From Hymenobacter algoricola (GTDB lineage: Bacteria > Bacteroidota > Bacteroidia > Cytophagales > Hymenobacteraceae), in contig NZ_BAABDH010000039.1 in assembly GCF_039539525.1 (NCBI RefSeq), forward strand, positions 124,001-188,000: a DNA stretch of 64,000 nt. The letters are read 5' to 3'. A program made the translations under genes and the position numbers. This document shows positions 56,527 to 63,710 of the stretch, in pieces. Under the pieces are notes generated by a model. The model was given only the letters and a program-made list of their open reading frames with translations. It searched no databases and was not told the DNA's origin. Each line of letters begins with the position of its first letter. Position 1 is the stretch's first letter.

Positions 56527-57345
56527 CTAGCGGAACAGGTAAGCCACGCGGTACGGAATGCTGCGCACCCGGCTCCACAGGCCGCGGGGCGTGTAAATCG
56601 GGGAATAGAAAATGCCCCCTGAGACGACCACTTCGCCCAGCATGCGGTTATCTGTCGCTAAGACAACCCGCAGCGGCTGGTTGGTGAGGGGCTGGGAAAC
56701 GACGGTTGTCAGATAGCCAATGGAGGTAACTTGGATAGAGCGGTGCTTATCAGCCAGCAACACCGGGAGCTGAAAGCGGCCGTCGGCGCCGGTGGAAACG
56801 CCATGCGTGGTGCCTTGCAGCAGCACCGTTACGCCGGGCACTCCTTCCCCGGTTTGCTGGTCTACCACCTGCCCGTGGACCTGGGCCGGCATAGCAGTAT
56901 CAGCTACCACCGCCTCCGTAGGCGCACCCGGCACCACAGCCACCAGGGCAGGCCTGGCCGCCTGCCAGAACTCCGGCTCCGGGGAGTGGCGCCCGAAGCT
57001 GGGGTGCTGTTTTGCCGGGGCCTGGGCCCGGGCCTCGGGCGCGGCCCCGCTCCGTCCCAGCAGCAGCGCCACCGTGGCGGCTACGGCCGTCGACCACCAG
57101 CCGGCGCGGCCGACTTCGGGCTGACGCAGCGTTCGGTTGAGCTGAGTGGCCGTAAACCGGCCGCAGGTAGTGCCTGATGCCGACTTACTCAGAATGGCCA
57201 GGATTTCGGCGTCCGATTTCCGGGCAAAGTCGATGACCACTTTCTGGCAGCTGGCGCAGTGCCGGCCCGCGCCCTGGGGCGTCATGGCCTGCCACGGCTC
57301 GGCGCAGGGCGAAGGAATCTGGAGGGTAACCGCAGGCTGGCGCAT
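56527..57345 (-). CDS. Carboxypeptidase-like regulatory domain protein with N-terminal Cys motif
   Basis: 272 residues from ATG 57345 (MRQPAVTLQIPSPCAEPWQA). The N-terminus has the Cys pattern CAEPWQAMTPQGAGRHCASC followed by QKVVIDFARKSDAEI, which in Cytophagales precedes a membrane segment (about 81-96, STAVAATVALLLG). The periplasmic part holds a CarboxypepD_reg-like domain: HGQVVDQQTGEGVPGVTVLL, then GVSTGADGRFQLPV, and ends TVVSQPLTNQPLRVVLATDN plus a basic tail. Such domains often precede TonB receptors or bind glycans. No TonB receptor follows here. Function unknown. Confidence 0.78.
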   Translation of the reverse strand: MRQPAVTLQIPSPCAEPWQAMTPQGAGRHCASCQKVVIDFARKSDAEILAILSKSASGTTCGRFTATQLNRTLRQPEVGRAGWWSTAVAATVALLLGRSGAAPEARAQAPAKQHPSFGRHSPEPEFWQAARPALVAVVPGAPTEAVVADTAMPAQVHGQVVDQQTGEGVPGVTVLLQGTTHGVSTGADGRFQLPVLLADKHRSIQVTSIGYLTTVVSQPLTNQPLRVVLATDNRMLGEVVVSGGIFYSPIYTPRGLWSRVRSIPYRVAYLFR

Positions 57346-58053
57346 AGGAAACAGGAAGGACAGAGGAAGAGCCGAAGAAAGTAAATCTGGCGGGGTGGGG
57401 GTGGGCCCGCGGCAGGGCGGGGAAGCGCGGCGCCGGAGAATCCATCTGCTGCAACAGGTGCATTCAGTCCGAATTTGCTGTTCCGCAACTTCCCCGCCGA
57501 CTAGCGGAGCGGCCCGCCGGCTGCCTGGCCGGGGCCGTCCGGGCTCCGGGGCACCGGGCTCGTAGCTCGTGGTTTGCCGGGCCGGCCAGCGGCACCAAAG
57601 TGGGTTCCCGGTGGGCGGCTGAGGGTGCTGACTACCAGGGCCGTGGCCTCCTTCCGTACGAAGAGTCACCCCGCCCCGGATTGGTTGTCAGCCCCGGCGG
57701 CAGAAAAGCTTTTTGCCGCCGGGGCACGGCGGACCGGGGCCGGGGCGGCGGGGCGGTGGGCCGGGGCGGACGGGGCGGACGGGAGCGGGCAGCTGGGGCA
57801 TCAGGAAGGGCTTTCGGTGGTGGGTTCAGCAGACTGATGCGCCCGGCGCGGGGATTCCACACGGCCGGCGCGGATTATTTTTTTGCCGGCGCCCGAAGTC
57901 TGGGATACCGGGCTTTATTCGCCGCCTGGATGGTCTCAGTATGCTTTTTAGCCGCGGAAGGCGCCCGGCCCCAGGTCTGATAACCCCGCTTTCTGGTTTG
58001 CGCTTCGGCCGCCGCGGCCGTTGCTTCGGGCCACGCCCGCTACTCCCCGCCCC
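57346..58053. other. Very GC-rich intergenic region
   Basis: 708 bases. 57730-57790 is dominated by GGCGGGGCGG-type runs. Open frames occur on both strands but their translations are Arg/Gly/Pro-rich and show no conserved pattern, so they are not called. The right end should hold the promoter of the broken lipoprotein gene. Confidence 0.5.
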
Positions 58054-58278
58054 ATGAAACCCCTCCTATTCTTCTTCCTCCTTGTGGCCGTGCTGGGCCT
58101 GAGCCAGTGTAAAAAGAAAGTCCCCACGCCCGAAGACCAGCTGCCCGCAGCCACTCAGGAGGGCCGCCACATCTTCGGCTGCCTCGTTGATGGGCAGGTC
58201 TGGATTCCCAATGGGAATAATGGCACCTCCAACTTTCGCCTGACCTACGACCCGGGCACGGCGGGCGGTAGTTTATAG
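58054..58278 (+). pseudogene. 5' fragment of a lipoprotein gene interrupted by an IS element
   Basis: The 74-codon frame starts MKPLLFFFLLVAVLGLSQCK, a signal peptide with lipobox LSQC (Cys19), then GRHIFGCLVDGQVWIPNGNN and LTYDPGTAGGS and stops at a TAG created where the IS begins. The continuation is on the far side of the IS at 59262. By memory similar Hymenobacter lipoproteins carry GTLTITRLD and FEAKL motifs near the C-terminus, which are seen downstream. The gene is inactivated. Confidence 0.82.
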
Positions 58279-58298
58279 AGCTGTTCCCAAATAGCTTC

Positions 58299-58646
58299 TC
58301 ACTTTTTGGTCAGATGCCAATTCCAGATACCACAAGCCAAGGCCATCACCCGGTCGTTGAACGCCAAGGACTTGTTGCGGTAGGCTTGCGTGACGCAGCC
58401 CAGGCGTTTGGCTCCGCTAATGGCGTGTTCCACTTTCACGCGGCGGCGAGCGTGGATGCAGTTGTCGGCACGCTGCGCCTCGGCCAAGACCGTAAGCGGG
58501 TTGTTTTTGCTGCGTCGGGGCTTGCGATGGGGCAGGCTCTTGGCGGGCACGTCGTAGTCGCGGACTACTCCCAGATACCCCAAATCGGCCAGCAAGGTGA
58601 ACAGATCCAACAGGCCCAGATTGACGTCCAACTCGTTTTTGAGCAT
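58299..58646 (-). CDS. IS transposase, C-terminal frame (DDE domain 3' part)
   Basis: 115 residues from MLKNELDVNLGLLDLFTLLA; the frame is open back to the A8 run at 58739-58746 and reads there K-R-P-T-R-K-N-T-L-I-A-D. It contains the second catalytic Asp in LFTLLADLGYLGV and the Glu in RRVKVEHAISGAKRLG, with the IS5/DDE_Tnp_4 type HAISGAKRL block. It would be joined to the upstream half by slippage at the A8 run. Confidence 0.85.
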   Translation of the reverse strand: MLKNELDVNLGLLDLFTLLADLGYLGVVRDYDVPAKSLPHRKPRRSKNNPLTVLAEAQRADNCIHARRRVKVEHAISGAKRLGCVTQAYRNKSLAFNDRVMALACGIWNWHLTKK

Positions 58647-58725
58647 CTGGTAGTCGTGCGTGGCCCCGCAGGTGGTCGGCCCCAGGTAATGGATGTAGCG
58701 GGCGGGGTCGGCGATGAGCGTGTTT

Positions 58726-59235
58726 TTACGAGTGGGCCTTTTTTTTACCCGAATAGTCCGCCGGTCGGTCTACGGCGGCGGACGCCCGGCGGTAGGGGCG
58801 CTCCGTGGCATCGAGCAACAGCACCGGCACGTCGGCAAACACGGCCTGCATCTGCGCCAGCGAGTCAACAGTCCGCGCCGGCAGCACGCCCAGCGTGCGC
58901 AAGCAGCGCTCCAGGGCCTTGGCCAGCTGATGCGCGTGTTCGCAGGCTTTGGAGCGCGGCAAGCCAAAGCTGGCCCCGAGTACGTCAAAGGTCGGATACG
59001 TTTTCAAGTAAAATAGCAGGAAGAATAACTTCTGTTCCGGGCTGGCCAGCACGCCTTTGCGCCCTCCACCGGCCCGACGTTGGCGCGGCTGCTGCACCGA
59101 AAAGCGCGCATCGGCCTCCGCTTGGCAACTCGCCGCAAACGGTTCAGCCAAGGCGCAAAAAGTGGCCAAATCCAACCCCGTCAGCGCCCGCATTTGCCGA
59201 TCACCCGTAATCGTGTGCACATCAAGCATCCCCAA
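58726..59235 (-). CDS. IS transposase, N-terminal frame (HTH and first Asp)
   Basis: 169 residues from MGMLDVHTITGDRQMRALTG. A DDE_Tnp_4-type N-terminal HTH region (LFFLLFYLKTYPTFDVLGAS, FGLPRSKACEHAHQLAKALE) is followed by the first catalytic Asp in VPVLLLDATERPYRR. The frame ends DYSGKKKAHS just past an A8 run (58739-58746), where the remainder of the domain is in the +1 frame. Removing one A (or transcriptional slippage) restores a transposase of about 312 residues. Confidence 0.88.
   Translation of the reverse strand: MGMLDVHTITGDRQMRALTGLDLATFCALAEPFAASCQAEADARFSVQQPRQRRAGGGRKGVLASPEQKLFFLLFYLKTYPTFDVLGASFGLPRSKACEHAHQLAKALERCLRTLGVLPARTVDSLAQMQAVFADVPVLLLDATERPYRRASAAVDRPADYSGKKKAHS
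58739..58746 (-). promoter_or_regulatory. A8 slippery run between the two transposase frames
   Basis: Eight A on the minus strand (GGTAAAAAAAAGGCC). The two frames join if one A is lost, as happens by RNA polymerase slippage in several IS families. A plain single-base mutation is the alternative. Confidence 0.6.
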
Positions 59236-59261
59236 AAGTACTATTTGGGAACAAGTCTTAT

Positions 59262-59490
59262 TAATAAAACAGGCACTGCTGGATTAAGCTATATGGATGC
59301 AAATAGACAAGGCATTTGTGGTGAGTATCGTTACAAGAACACCGGCTACTATTGCTCTGGCACACTTAAAATCACACGTCTGGACTTACAAGCAGGCATC
59401 ATCGCCGGCGCCTTCGAGGCCAAGCTGGTGCAGACCGGCTGCGATACGGTGCGCATCACCCAAGGCCGCTTCGACTATAAACCTAGCTGC
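59262..59490 (+). pseudogene. 3' fragment of the interrupted lipoprotein gene
   Basis: After the IS the frame reads INKTGTAGLSYMDANRQGIC, then GTLKITRLDLQAGIIAGAFE and AKLVQTGCDTVRITQGRFDY. The latter resembles the C-terminal part of small Hymenobacter lipoproteins. The frame is one base out relative to the left fragment after removing the IS and one TTAT copy, so the gene had a further indel or the family ending has changed. It no longer has a stop in the usual position. Confidence 0.72.
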
Positions 59491-59577
59491 GGAAGTCTTC
59501 TTTGTACCACTAGTTGGCTACGTCATCGTCCCTCCCGCCTCGGAGCCGCGAGGTCGCGGCGCCGAGGTGGGAACTCG

Positions 59578-59654
59578 CACCTTTTTGCCGCAACATTGCG
59601 ACTCCGAGCCGCGCCATAGCACCTTTTTGCCGCAACATCGCGGCTCCGAGTCGC
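59578..59654. repeat. Two tandem 35-bp direct repeats, 42-bp period
   Basis: CACCTTTTTGCCGCAACATT... at 59578-59612 and the same with few changes at 59620-59654. A related GC-rich stretch (GGTCGCGGCGCCGAGGTGGG) precedes them. Non-coding by translation. Confidence 0.7.
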
Positions 59655-59738
59655 ATCAGCGCGCCTGGGGGCCGCGCGGCGCTAGCCCGCTACCACCAGA
59701 GCAGGCATGACAGTGCCGGGGAAGGGTACTACCGAGGG

Positions 59739-59834
59739 ACGACGCTACCCGAGGACGGCACTGCCGGAGGACGATATCACCGGCAAACGACGCCACCTGA
59801 GGACGGTACTGCCGGAGGATGACGCTGCCGGGAG
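59739..59834. repeat. Two tandem direct repeats of 48-bp period
   Basis: ACGACGCTACCCGAGGACGG and following 13 bases at 59739 recur at 59787 with 3 changes in 33 positions. The sequence reads ACTGCCGGAGGA in both units. The region is immediately upstream of the sigma factor gene. Confidence 0.7.
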
Positions 59835-59909
59835 CAACAGGGCCGGAGCCGGTATTCGCGCAGCCGCGGCCGATGCTGTATCTTGAGGCGCCACCTGGCT
59901 GCCTGCTGC

Positions 59910-60563
59910 ATGTTTTTCTCCCGCCGTCCTCCGTCGCCCACTGAGCTTTCCGATGCGGAGCTGCTCACCCGCTACCGCCAGCAGGGCGCGGTGGCCGACC
60001 TGGGCGTGCTCTACGAGCGCCACATGTCCGCGGTGTTTGCCATCTGCCGCAGGTACCTGCGCCCCGACGAAGACGCTCAGGATGCCGTGATGCAGCTGTT
60101 TGAAAAGCTGCTCGACACGCTGCGCCGCCACGAAGTCGACAACTTCCCGGCCTGGCTGCACGCCACGGCCCGCAACCACTGCCTGATGCTGTTGCGCAGC
60201 CGGCAGCGGGCCGGGCCGGAGAGCGGGCCCATCCTGGTGCAGTTTCCCGATGCCGCCGGTGTGGAATCGGCGGGGTCGGCGCATCTGGGGGAAGATGCCG
60301 AAGAACAGGAACTCACCGAAGCCCGCCTCCAGGCCCTGGAACACGCCCTGGCCGGGCTGCCTCCCGCCCAGCGCCGCTGCCTGGAGCTGTTTTACCTCGA
60401 AAAGAAGTGCTACCGCACCATTGCCCAGGAAACCGGCTTCGCCCCGGGCCTCGTAAAAAGCCATCTGCAAAACGGCAAGCGCAGCCTGAAGCGCTACTTC
60501 GACTCTGCCCCGACTTCCAGTCCCAGTCCCAGCTCCAGCTCCAACGCCAATGCGGCCCGCTAA
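59910..60563 (+). CDS. RNA polymerase ECF sigma factor
   Basis: 217 residues from ATG 59910 (MFFSRRPPSPTELSDAELLT). Region 2 is readable: LYERHMSAVFAICRRYLRPDEDAQDAVMQLFEKLL, followed by FPAWLHATARNHCLMLLRSR. Region 4 helix-turn-helix: LAGLPPAQRRCLELFYLEKKCYRTIAQETGFAPGLVKSHLQNGKRSLKRYF. A Ser/Pro-rich tail ends the protein. Its 3' end overlaps the start of the zinc-finger/TonB fusion gene by 14 bases, so the two are translationally coupled and the next protein is the natural anti-sigma candidate. Confidence 0.92.
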   Translation: MFFSRRPPSPTELSDAELLTRYRQQGAVADLGVLYERHMSAVFAICRRYLRPDEDAQDAVMQLFEKLLDTLRRHEVDNFPAWLHATARNHCLMLLRSRQRAGPESGPILVQFPDAAGVESAGSAHLGEDAEEQELTEARLQALEHALAGLPPAQRRCLELFYLEKKCYRTIAQETGFAPGLVKSHLQNGKRSLKRYFDSAPTSSPSPSSSSNANAAR

Positions 60564-61656
60564 CCTGCCTCCCGTGCCTCCCCAGCTGCCTGCCGCCGAT
60601 GCGGCCGGGCACCTGCCGCTGCCCCTGCTGCGGCAGTACGTGGCCGGCACGCTGCCCGCGGCCGAGCAGCACCGCATCGAGGCCCATACCCTGAGCTGCC
60701 CCTGCTGCGCCGACGTACTCGACGGCCTGGCCGCCACCGACGCCCCCACCACCGACGCGGCCCTGGCCGCGCTGCGCACCCGCCTGCACCAGCGCCTGGC
60801 CCGGGAAGCCGAGCCGGCCCGGGGCGTGGTCGCCTGGCGGGCCGTGGCGGCTGTCCTGTTGCTGCTGGTGCTGAGTACCGCCGCCTGGCTGGGGTTGCAC
60901 CCCGGTAGCCGGCAGGCCAGCCAGCCGGAAGTAGCCGCCACCGCGCCGGCAGCGGCGGCCAGCCGCGCGGCCCCGGCGGCGACGGCCCCATTATCGGCCC
61001 CGATAGCGGCCGCGCCGGCCGCTGAAACGATGACGGCGGCCGCGGCGCCCGCGTCTGCCCGCCCGGCCCCGACGGTGGCCGCCCGCTCCCGGGCGCGCCG
61101 CCCGGCCCGTACACCCGCCGTAGCCGAGCCCGCTGCTACCAGCGCTGACGTGGCCGTGGTGCTGGCCGAAGCGCCCCGGCCCGCCGGCCTGACTGAGAAA
61201 GAAGGACTAGCAGCCGCGCCAGCTCCGGTGGCCGCCCGCGCCGCCGCCGCGCCCGTAGCACCCGACAGCAGCGCCGGGGCCGCGGCGGGGACTGTCGGCC
61301 GGGCCGAGGCGAAAGTTGTGGCCCGGGAAAGCGGCGCGGCCCGCAAGGCGAACCTGCCGCCGGCCGTTACCATCAGTCCGCAGCCGGTGGGGGGCTACCG
61401 CGGCCTGCGCGACTATCTGCACCGCGAAGTGAACTTCATTCCTGAAGCGCCGGCTAAAGGGCTGAGCGGCTACGTGCACCTGACGTTCACGGTGACGGCT
61501 GCCGGCCAGCTGGAAAACTTCCGGGTGGTGCGCAGCATGCGCGCCGACTACGACGCGGAGGCCATCCGCCTGCTCTGCGAAGGCCCTGCCTGGCAGCCCG
61601 GCGCCGCCAACGGCCGCCGCGCCGACCAGGTGGTGGAAATATCCGTGGGCTTTTGA
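60550..61656 (+). CDS. Anti-sigma zinc finger / TonB C-terminal domain fusion protein
   Basis: 368 residues. The N-terminal part (20-60) has a ZAS-type zinc motif H46-x3-C50-x2-C53 in HTLSCPCC. A single membrane segment (about 93-113, WRAVAAVLLLLVLSTAAWLG) is followed by a long Ala/Pro-rich linker (about 120-285), then a TonB C-terminal-like domain (about 290-368): GLRDYLHREVNFIPEAPAKG, LTFTVTAAGQLENFRVVRSM, and YDAEAIRLLCEGPAWQPGAA. The ATG lies inside the sigma gene. The combination suggests a sigma regulator that itself carries a TonB-like periplasmic domain. The TonB part may instead have a structural role. A 24-bp hairpin follows. Confidence 0.85.
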   Translation: MRPANLPPVPPQLPAADAAGHLPLPLLRQYVAGTLPAAEQHRIEAHTLSCPCCADVLDGLAATDAPTTDAALAALRTRLHQRLAREAEPARGVVAWRAVAAVLLLLVLSTAAWLGLHPGSRQASQPEVAATAPAAAASRAAPAATAPLSAPIAAAPAAETMTAAAAPASARPAPTVAARSRARRPARTPAVAEPAATSADVAVVLAEAPRPAGLTEKEGLAAAPAPVAARAAAAPVAPDSSAGAAAGTVGRAEAKVVARESGAARKANLPPAVTISPQPVGGYRGLRDYLHREVNFIPEAPAKGLSGYVHLTFTVTAAGQLENFRVVRSMRADYDAEAIRLLCEGPAWQPGAANGRRADQVVEISVGF

Positions 61657-61667
61657 TGCCGCCGTCT

Positions 61668-61719
61668 CCCTGAAACAGGCCCGGCCGACCAGTAGTGGTC
61701 GGCCGGGCCTGTTTCAGGG
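61668..61719. terminator. 24-bp perfect hairpin terminator
   Basis: Positions 61668-61691 (CCCTGAAACAGGCCCGGCCG and 4 more) pair exactly with 61696-61719 across a 4-base loop (GTAG). It is 12 bases after the TonB fusion stop and between convergent genes. Confidence 0.85.
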
Positions 61720-61732
61720 GCGTACTCAGCAG

Positions 61733-61975
61733 CTAGCCGCTGTAGCCGCCCCCGCTTTCGGGCTCGGTGGCGCTGCCGCCGGGCTCTACTTCCCGGGGCA
61801 GCTCGGGCTCGGTCTTGATTGCGACCTTACTGTAGTCGGGCGCGCCGTTGCCGGCTACGGGCACCGGGGTTTCCCCGGTGGCTGCCGGGGTAGTGGTGGC
61901 GGCGGGCTGGGCGGTGGTCGGCTGGGTGGGGTGGGCCGACAGGGCGTCGGATTCGTCTTCGAAGGTCTTTTTCAT
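61733..61975 (-). CDS. Small Pro/Thr-rich hydrophilic protein
   Basis: 80 residues (MKKTFEDESDALSAHPTQPT), rich in Ala, Pro, Thr and Glu, with no hydrophobic segment, ending EPESGGGYSG. The composition (ATTTPAATGETPVPVAG) resembles the other acidic proteins at 29.0-29.8 kb but there is no shared motif. It is transcribed divergently from fumC and convergent with the TonB fusion gene. No function is recognised; it may be disordered. Its weak conservation prospects lower confidence. Confidence 0.55.
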   Translation of the reverse strand: MKKTFEDESDALSAHPTQPTTAQPAATTTPAATGETPVPVAGNGAPDYSKVAIKTEPELPREVEPGGSATEPESGGGYSG

Positions 61976-62080
61976 GGCGGAGAACAGCTGGTTAGGTACC
62001 GGGCTATACGCAGCCCCGCGGCCGAAGGGCGGCCGAGGGCAGAATTTTGGGGGAGCCGTGGCGCACGGGGTGCAGTTGCG

Positions 62081-62088
62081 TACTTTTG
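62081..62088 (+). promoter_or_regulatory. -7 promoter element upstream of fumC
   Basis: TACTTTTG, an exact TAnnTTTG match, 56 bases before the fumC ATG. A TTG about 31 bases upstream is too far to be the usual partner. Confidence 0.45.
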
Positions 62089-62144
62089 CCGCGTGCCGGC
62101 TTGCGGCGCGCTTGCTTTCTTATTCTCCCCTACCCACTAGCAGC

Positions 62145-63551
62145 ATGACTCAGTTCCGCACCGAGAAAGACACTATGGGCACCGTGCAGGTGCCGGCCGA
62201 CGCCTACTTCGGCGCCCAGACCCAGCGCAGCATCGACAACTTCCAGATTGCCCAGGACATCAACCGGATGCCCAGGGAAATCATCCGCGCCTTTGCCATC
62301 CTCAAGAAAGCCGCCGCCCTCACCAACCGCGACGCGGGCATCCTGACGGCCGAAAAGGCGGAGCTCATTGGGCGCGTGGCCGACGAAATCCTGGCCGGCC
62401 AGCTCGACCAGGAGTTTCCGCTGGTGGTGTGGCAGACGGGCTCGGGCACGCAGAGCAACATGAACGTGAACGAGGTCATTGCCTACCGCGGCCACGTGCT
62501 GCAGGGCGGCAGCCTCAGTGACGAGAAGAAGGTGCTGGCCCCCAACGACGACGTGAACAAGAGCCAGAGCTCCAACGACACGTTTCCGACGGCCATGCAC
62601 ATTGCCGCCTATAAGATCCTGGTGGAAGTGACCATGCCCGGCCTGGAGAAGCTGCGCGACACGCTCAAGCGCAAGAGCGAGGAGTTTATGCACGTGGTCA
62701 AGATCGGGCGCACCCACCTGATGGACGCCACGCCGCTGACCGTGGGCCAGGAGTTTTCGGGCTACGTGTCGCAGCTCGACCACGGCCTGCGCGCCATCAA
62801 GCACACGCTGGCCCACCTGAGCGAGCTGGCCCTGGGCGGCACCGCCGTGGGCACCGGCATCAACACCCCGGCCGGCTACTCCGAGAACGTGGCCCGGCAC
62901 ATTGCCGACCTCACCGGCCTGCCCTTCATCACGGCCGAAAACAAGTTTGAGGCCCTGGCCGCCCACGACGCCATCGTCGAGTCGCACGGCGCGCTGAAGA
63001 CGGTGGCGGCTTCGCTGATGAAGATTGCCAACGACATCCGCCTGCTGGCCTCGGGCCCGCGCGCCGGCATCGGCGAGCTGCACATCCCGGACAACGAGCC
63101 CGGCTCCAGCATCATGCCCGGCAAGGTGAACCCCACCCAGTGCGAGGCCATGACGATGGTGGCGGCCCAGGTAATGGGCAACGACGTGGCCATCAACATC
63201 GGCGGCATGAGCGGGCACTTCGAGCTGAACGTGTTCAAGCCGGTCATGATCTACAACTTCCTGCACTCGGCCCGCCTCATCGGCGACGTGTGCGTGTCGT
63301 TCAACGACCGGTGCGCCGAAGGCATCCAGCCCATCGAAGCCAACATCAAAAAGCACGTCGACAGCAGTCTGATGCTGGTCACGGCCCTGAACCCCCACAT
63401 TGGCTACTACAAAGCCGCCGAAATTGCCCAGACGGCCCACAAAAACGGCTCGACGCTCAAGGAAACGGCGCTCCAGCTCGGCTACCTCACCGAGGAGCAG
63501 TTCAACGAGTGGCTCAAGCCCGAGGACATGGTGGGCGAGATAAAGAAGTAA
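62145..63551 (+). CDS. fumC: Fumarase class II
   Basis: 468 residues from ATG 62145 (MTQFRTEKDTMGTVQVPADA). Reversible hydration of fumarate to malate in the TCA cycle. All family motifs are there: YFGAQTQRSIDNF, GSGTQSNMNVNEVIA, NDDVNKSQSSNDTFPTAMHI, KIGRTHLMDATPLTVGQEF and the lyase signature GSSIMPGKVNPTQCEAM, with HMSGHFELNVFKP. The length and motif set match E. coli FumC. The coding sequence is not disrupted. A TACTTTTG element precedes it and a dispersed inverted repeat follows. Confidence 0.97.
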   Translation: MTQFRTEKDTMGTVQVPADAYFGAQTQRSIDNFQIAQDINRMPREIIRAFAILKKAAALTNRDAGILTAEKAELIGRVADEILAGQLDQEFPLVVWQTGSGTQSNMNVNEVIAYRGHVLQGGSLSDEKKVLAPNDDVNKSQSSNDTFPTAMHIAAYKILVEVTMPGLEKLRDTLKRKSEEFMHVVKIGRTHLMDATPLTVGQEFSGYVSQLDHGLRAIKHTLAHLSELALGGTAVGTGINTPAGYSENVARHIADLTGLPFITAENKFEALAAHDAIVESHGALKTVAASLMKIANDIRLLASGPRAGIGELHIPDNEPGSSIMPGKVNPTQCEAMTMVAAQVMGNDVAINIGGMSGHFELNVFKPVMIYNFLHSARLIGDVCVSFNDRCAEGIQPIEANIKKHVDSSLMLVTALNPHIGYYKAAEIAQTAHKNGSTLKETALQLGYLTEEQFNEWLKPEDMVGEIKK

Positions 63552-63557
63552 TAGGAT

Positions 63558-63664
63558 AAGAACGTCATTCCGAGCGAAGCCGAGGAATCTCGCGTGCAAT
63601 GGTAATTAATACCATTACAACATCAGCACGCGCGATTCCTCGACAAGCTCGGAATGACGTTCTT
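63558..63664. repeat. Dispersed inverted-repeat element (family member C)
   Basis: The left arm (AAGAACGTCATTCCGAGCGA, 63558-63597) and right arm (63626-63664, ending AATGACGTTCTT) are complementary with a few changes; a smaller palindrome ATGGTAATTAATACCAT is at the centre. The core GAGGAATCTCGCG is shared with the other copies. It may end fumC transcripts. Confidence 0.8.
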
Positions 63665-63710
63665 GCTTTTCCTTGCTGAAGCCTTTCTATTAGCCAGCCC
63701 TTAGCGCCCC

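Larger units (their letters stand above)
58277..59257. mobile_element. IS5-family-like insertion sequence, 981 bp
   Basis: Near-perfect terminal inverted repeats: GAGCTGTTCCCAAATAG (58278-58294) and CTATTTGGGAACAAGTC (59241-59257), differing at two positions. A 4-base TTAT occurs at each flank (58273-58276 and 59258-59261), a possible target duplication. It carries one transposase in two frames on the minus strand and is inserted inside a lipoprotein gene. Confidence 0.88.

Noticed and set aside
57600..58057. Arg/Gly-rich open frames in the GC-rich gap
   Set aside because: Caused by extreme GC content; overlapping frames on both strands are equally open and none has a recognisable motif.
59297..59822. 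Plus-strand open frames over the tandem repeats, one with repeating TAGG-type residues
   Set aside because: The repeating amino acid pattern follows from the DNA repeats and has no start or conserved domain. The region is treated as non-coding.
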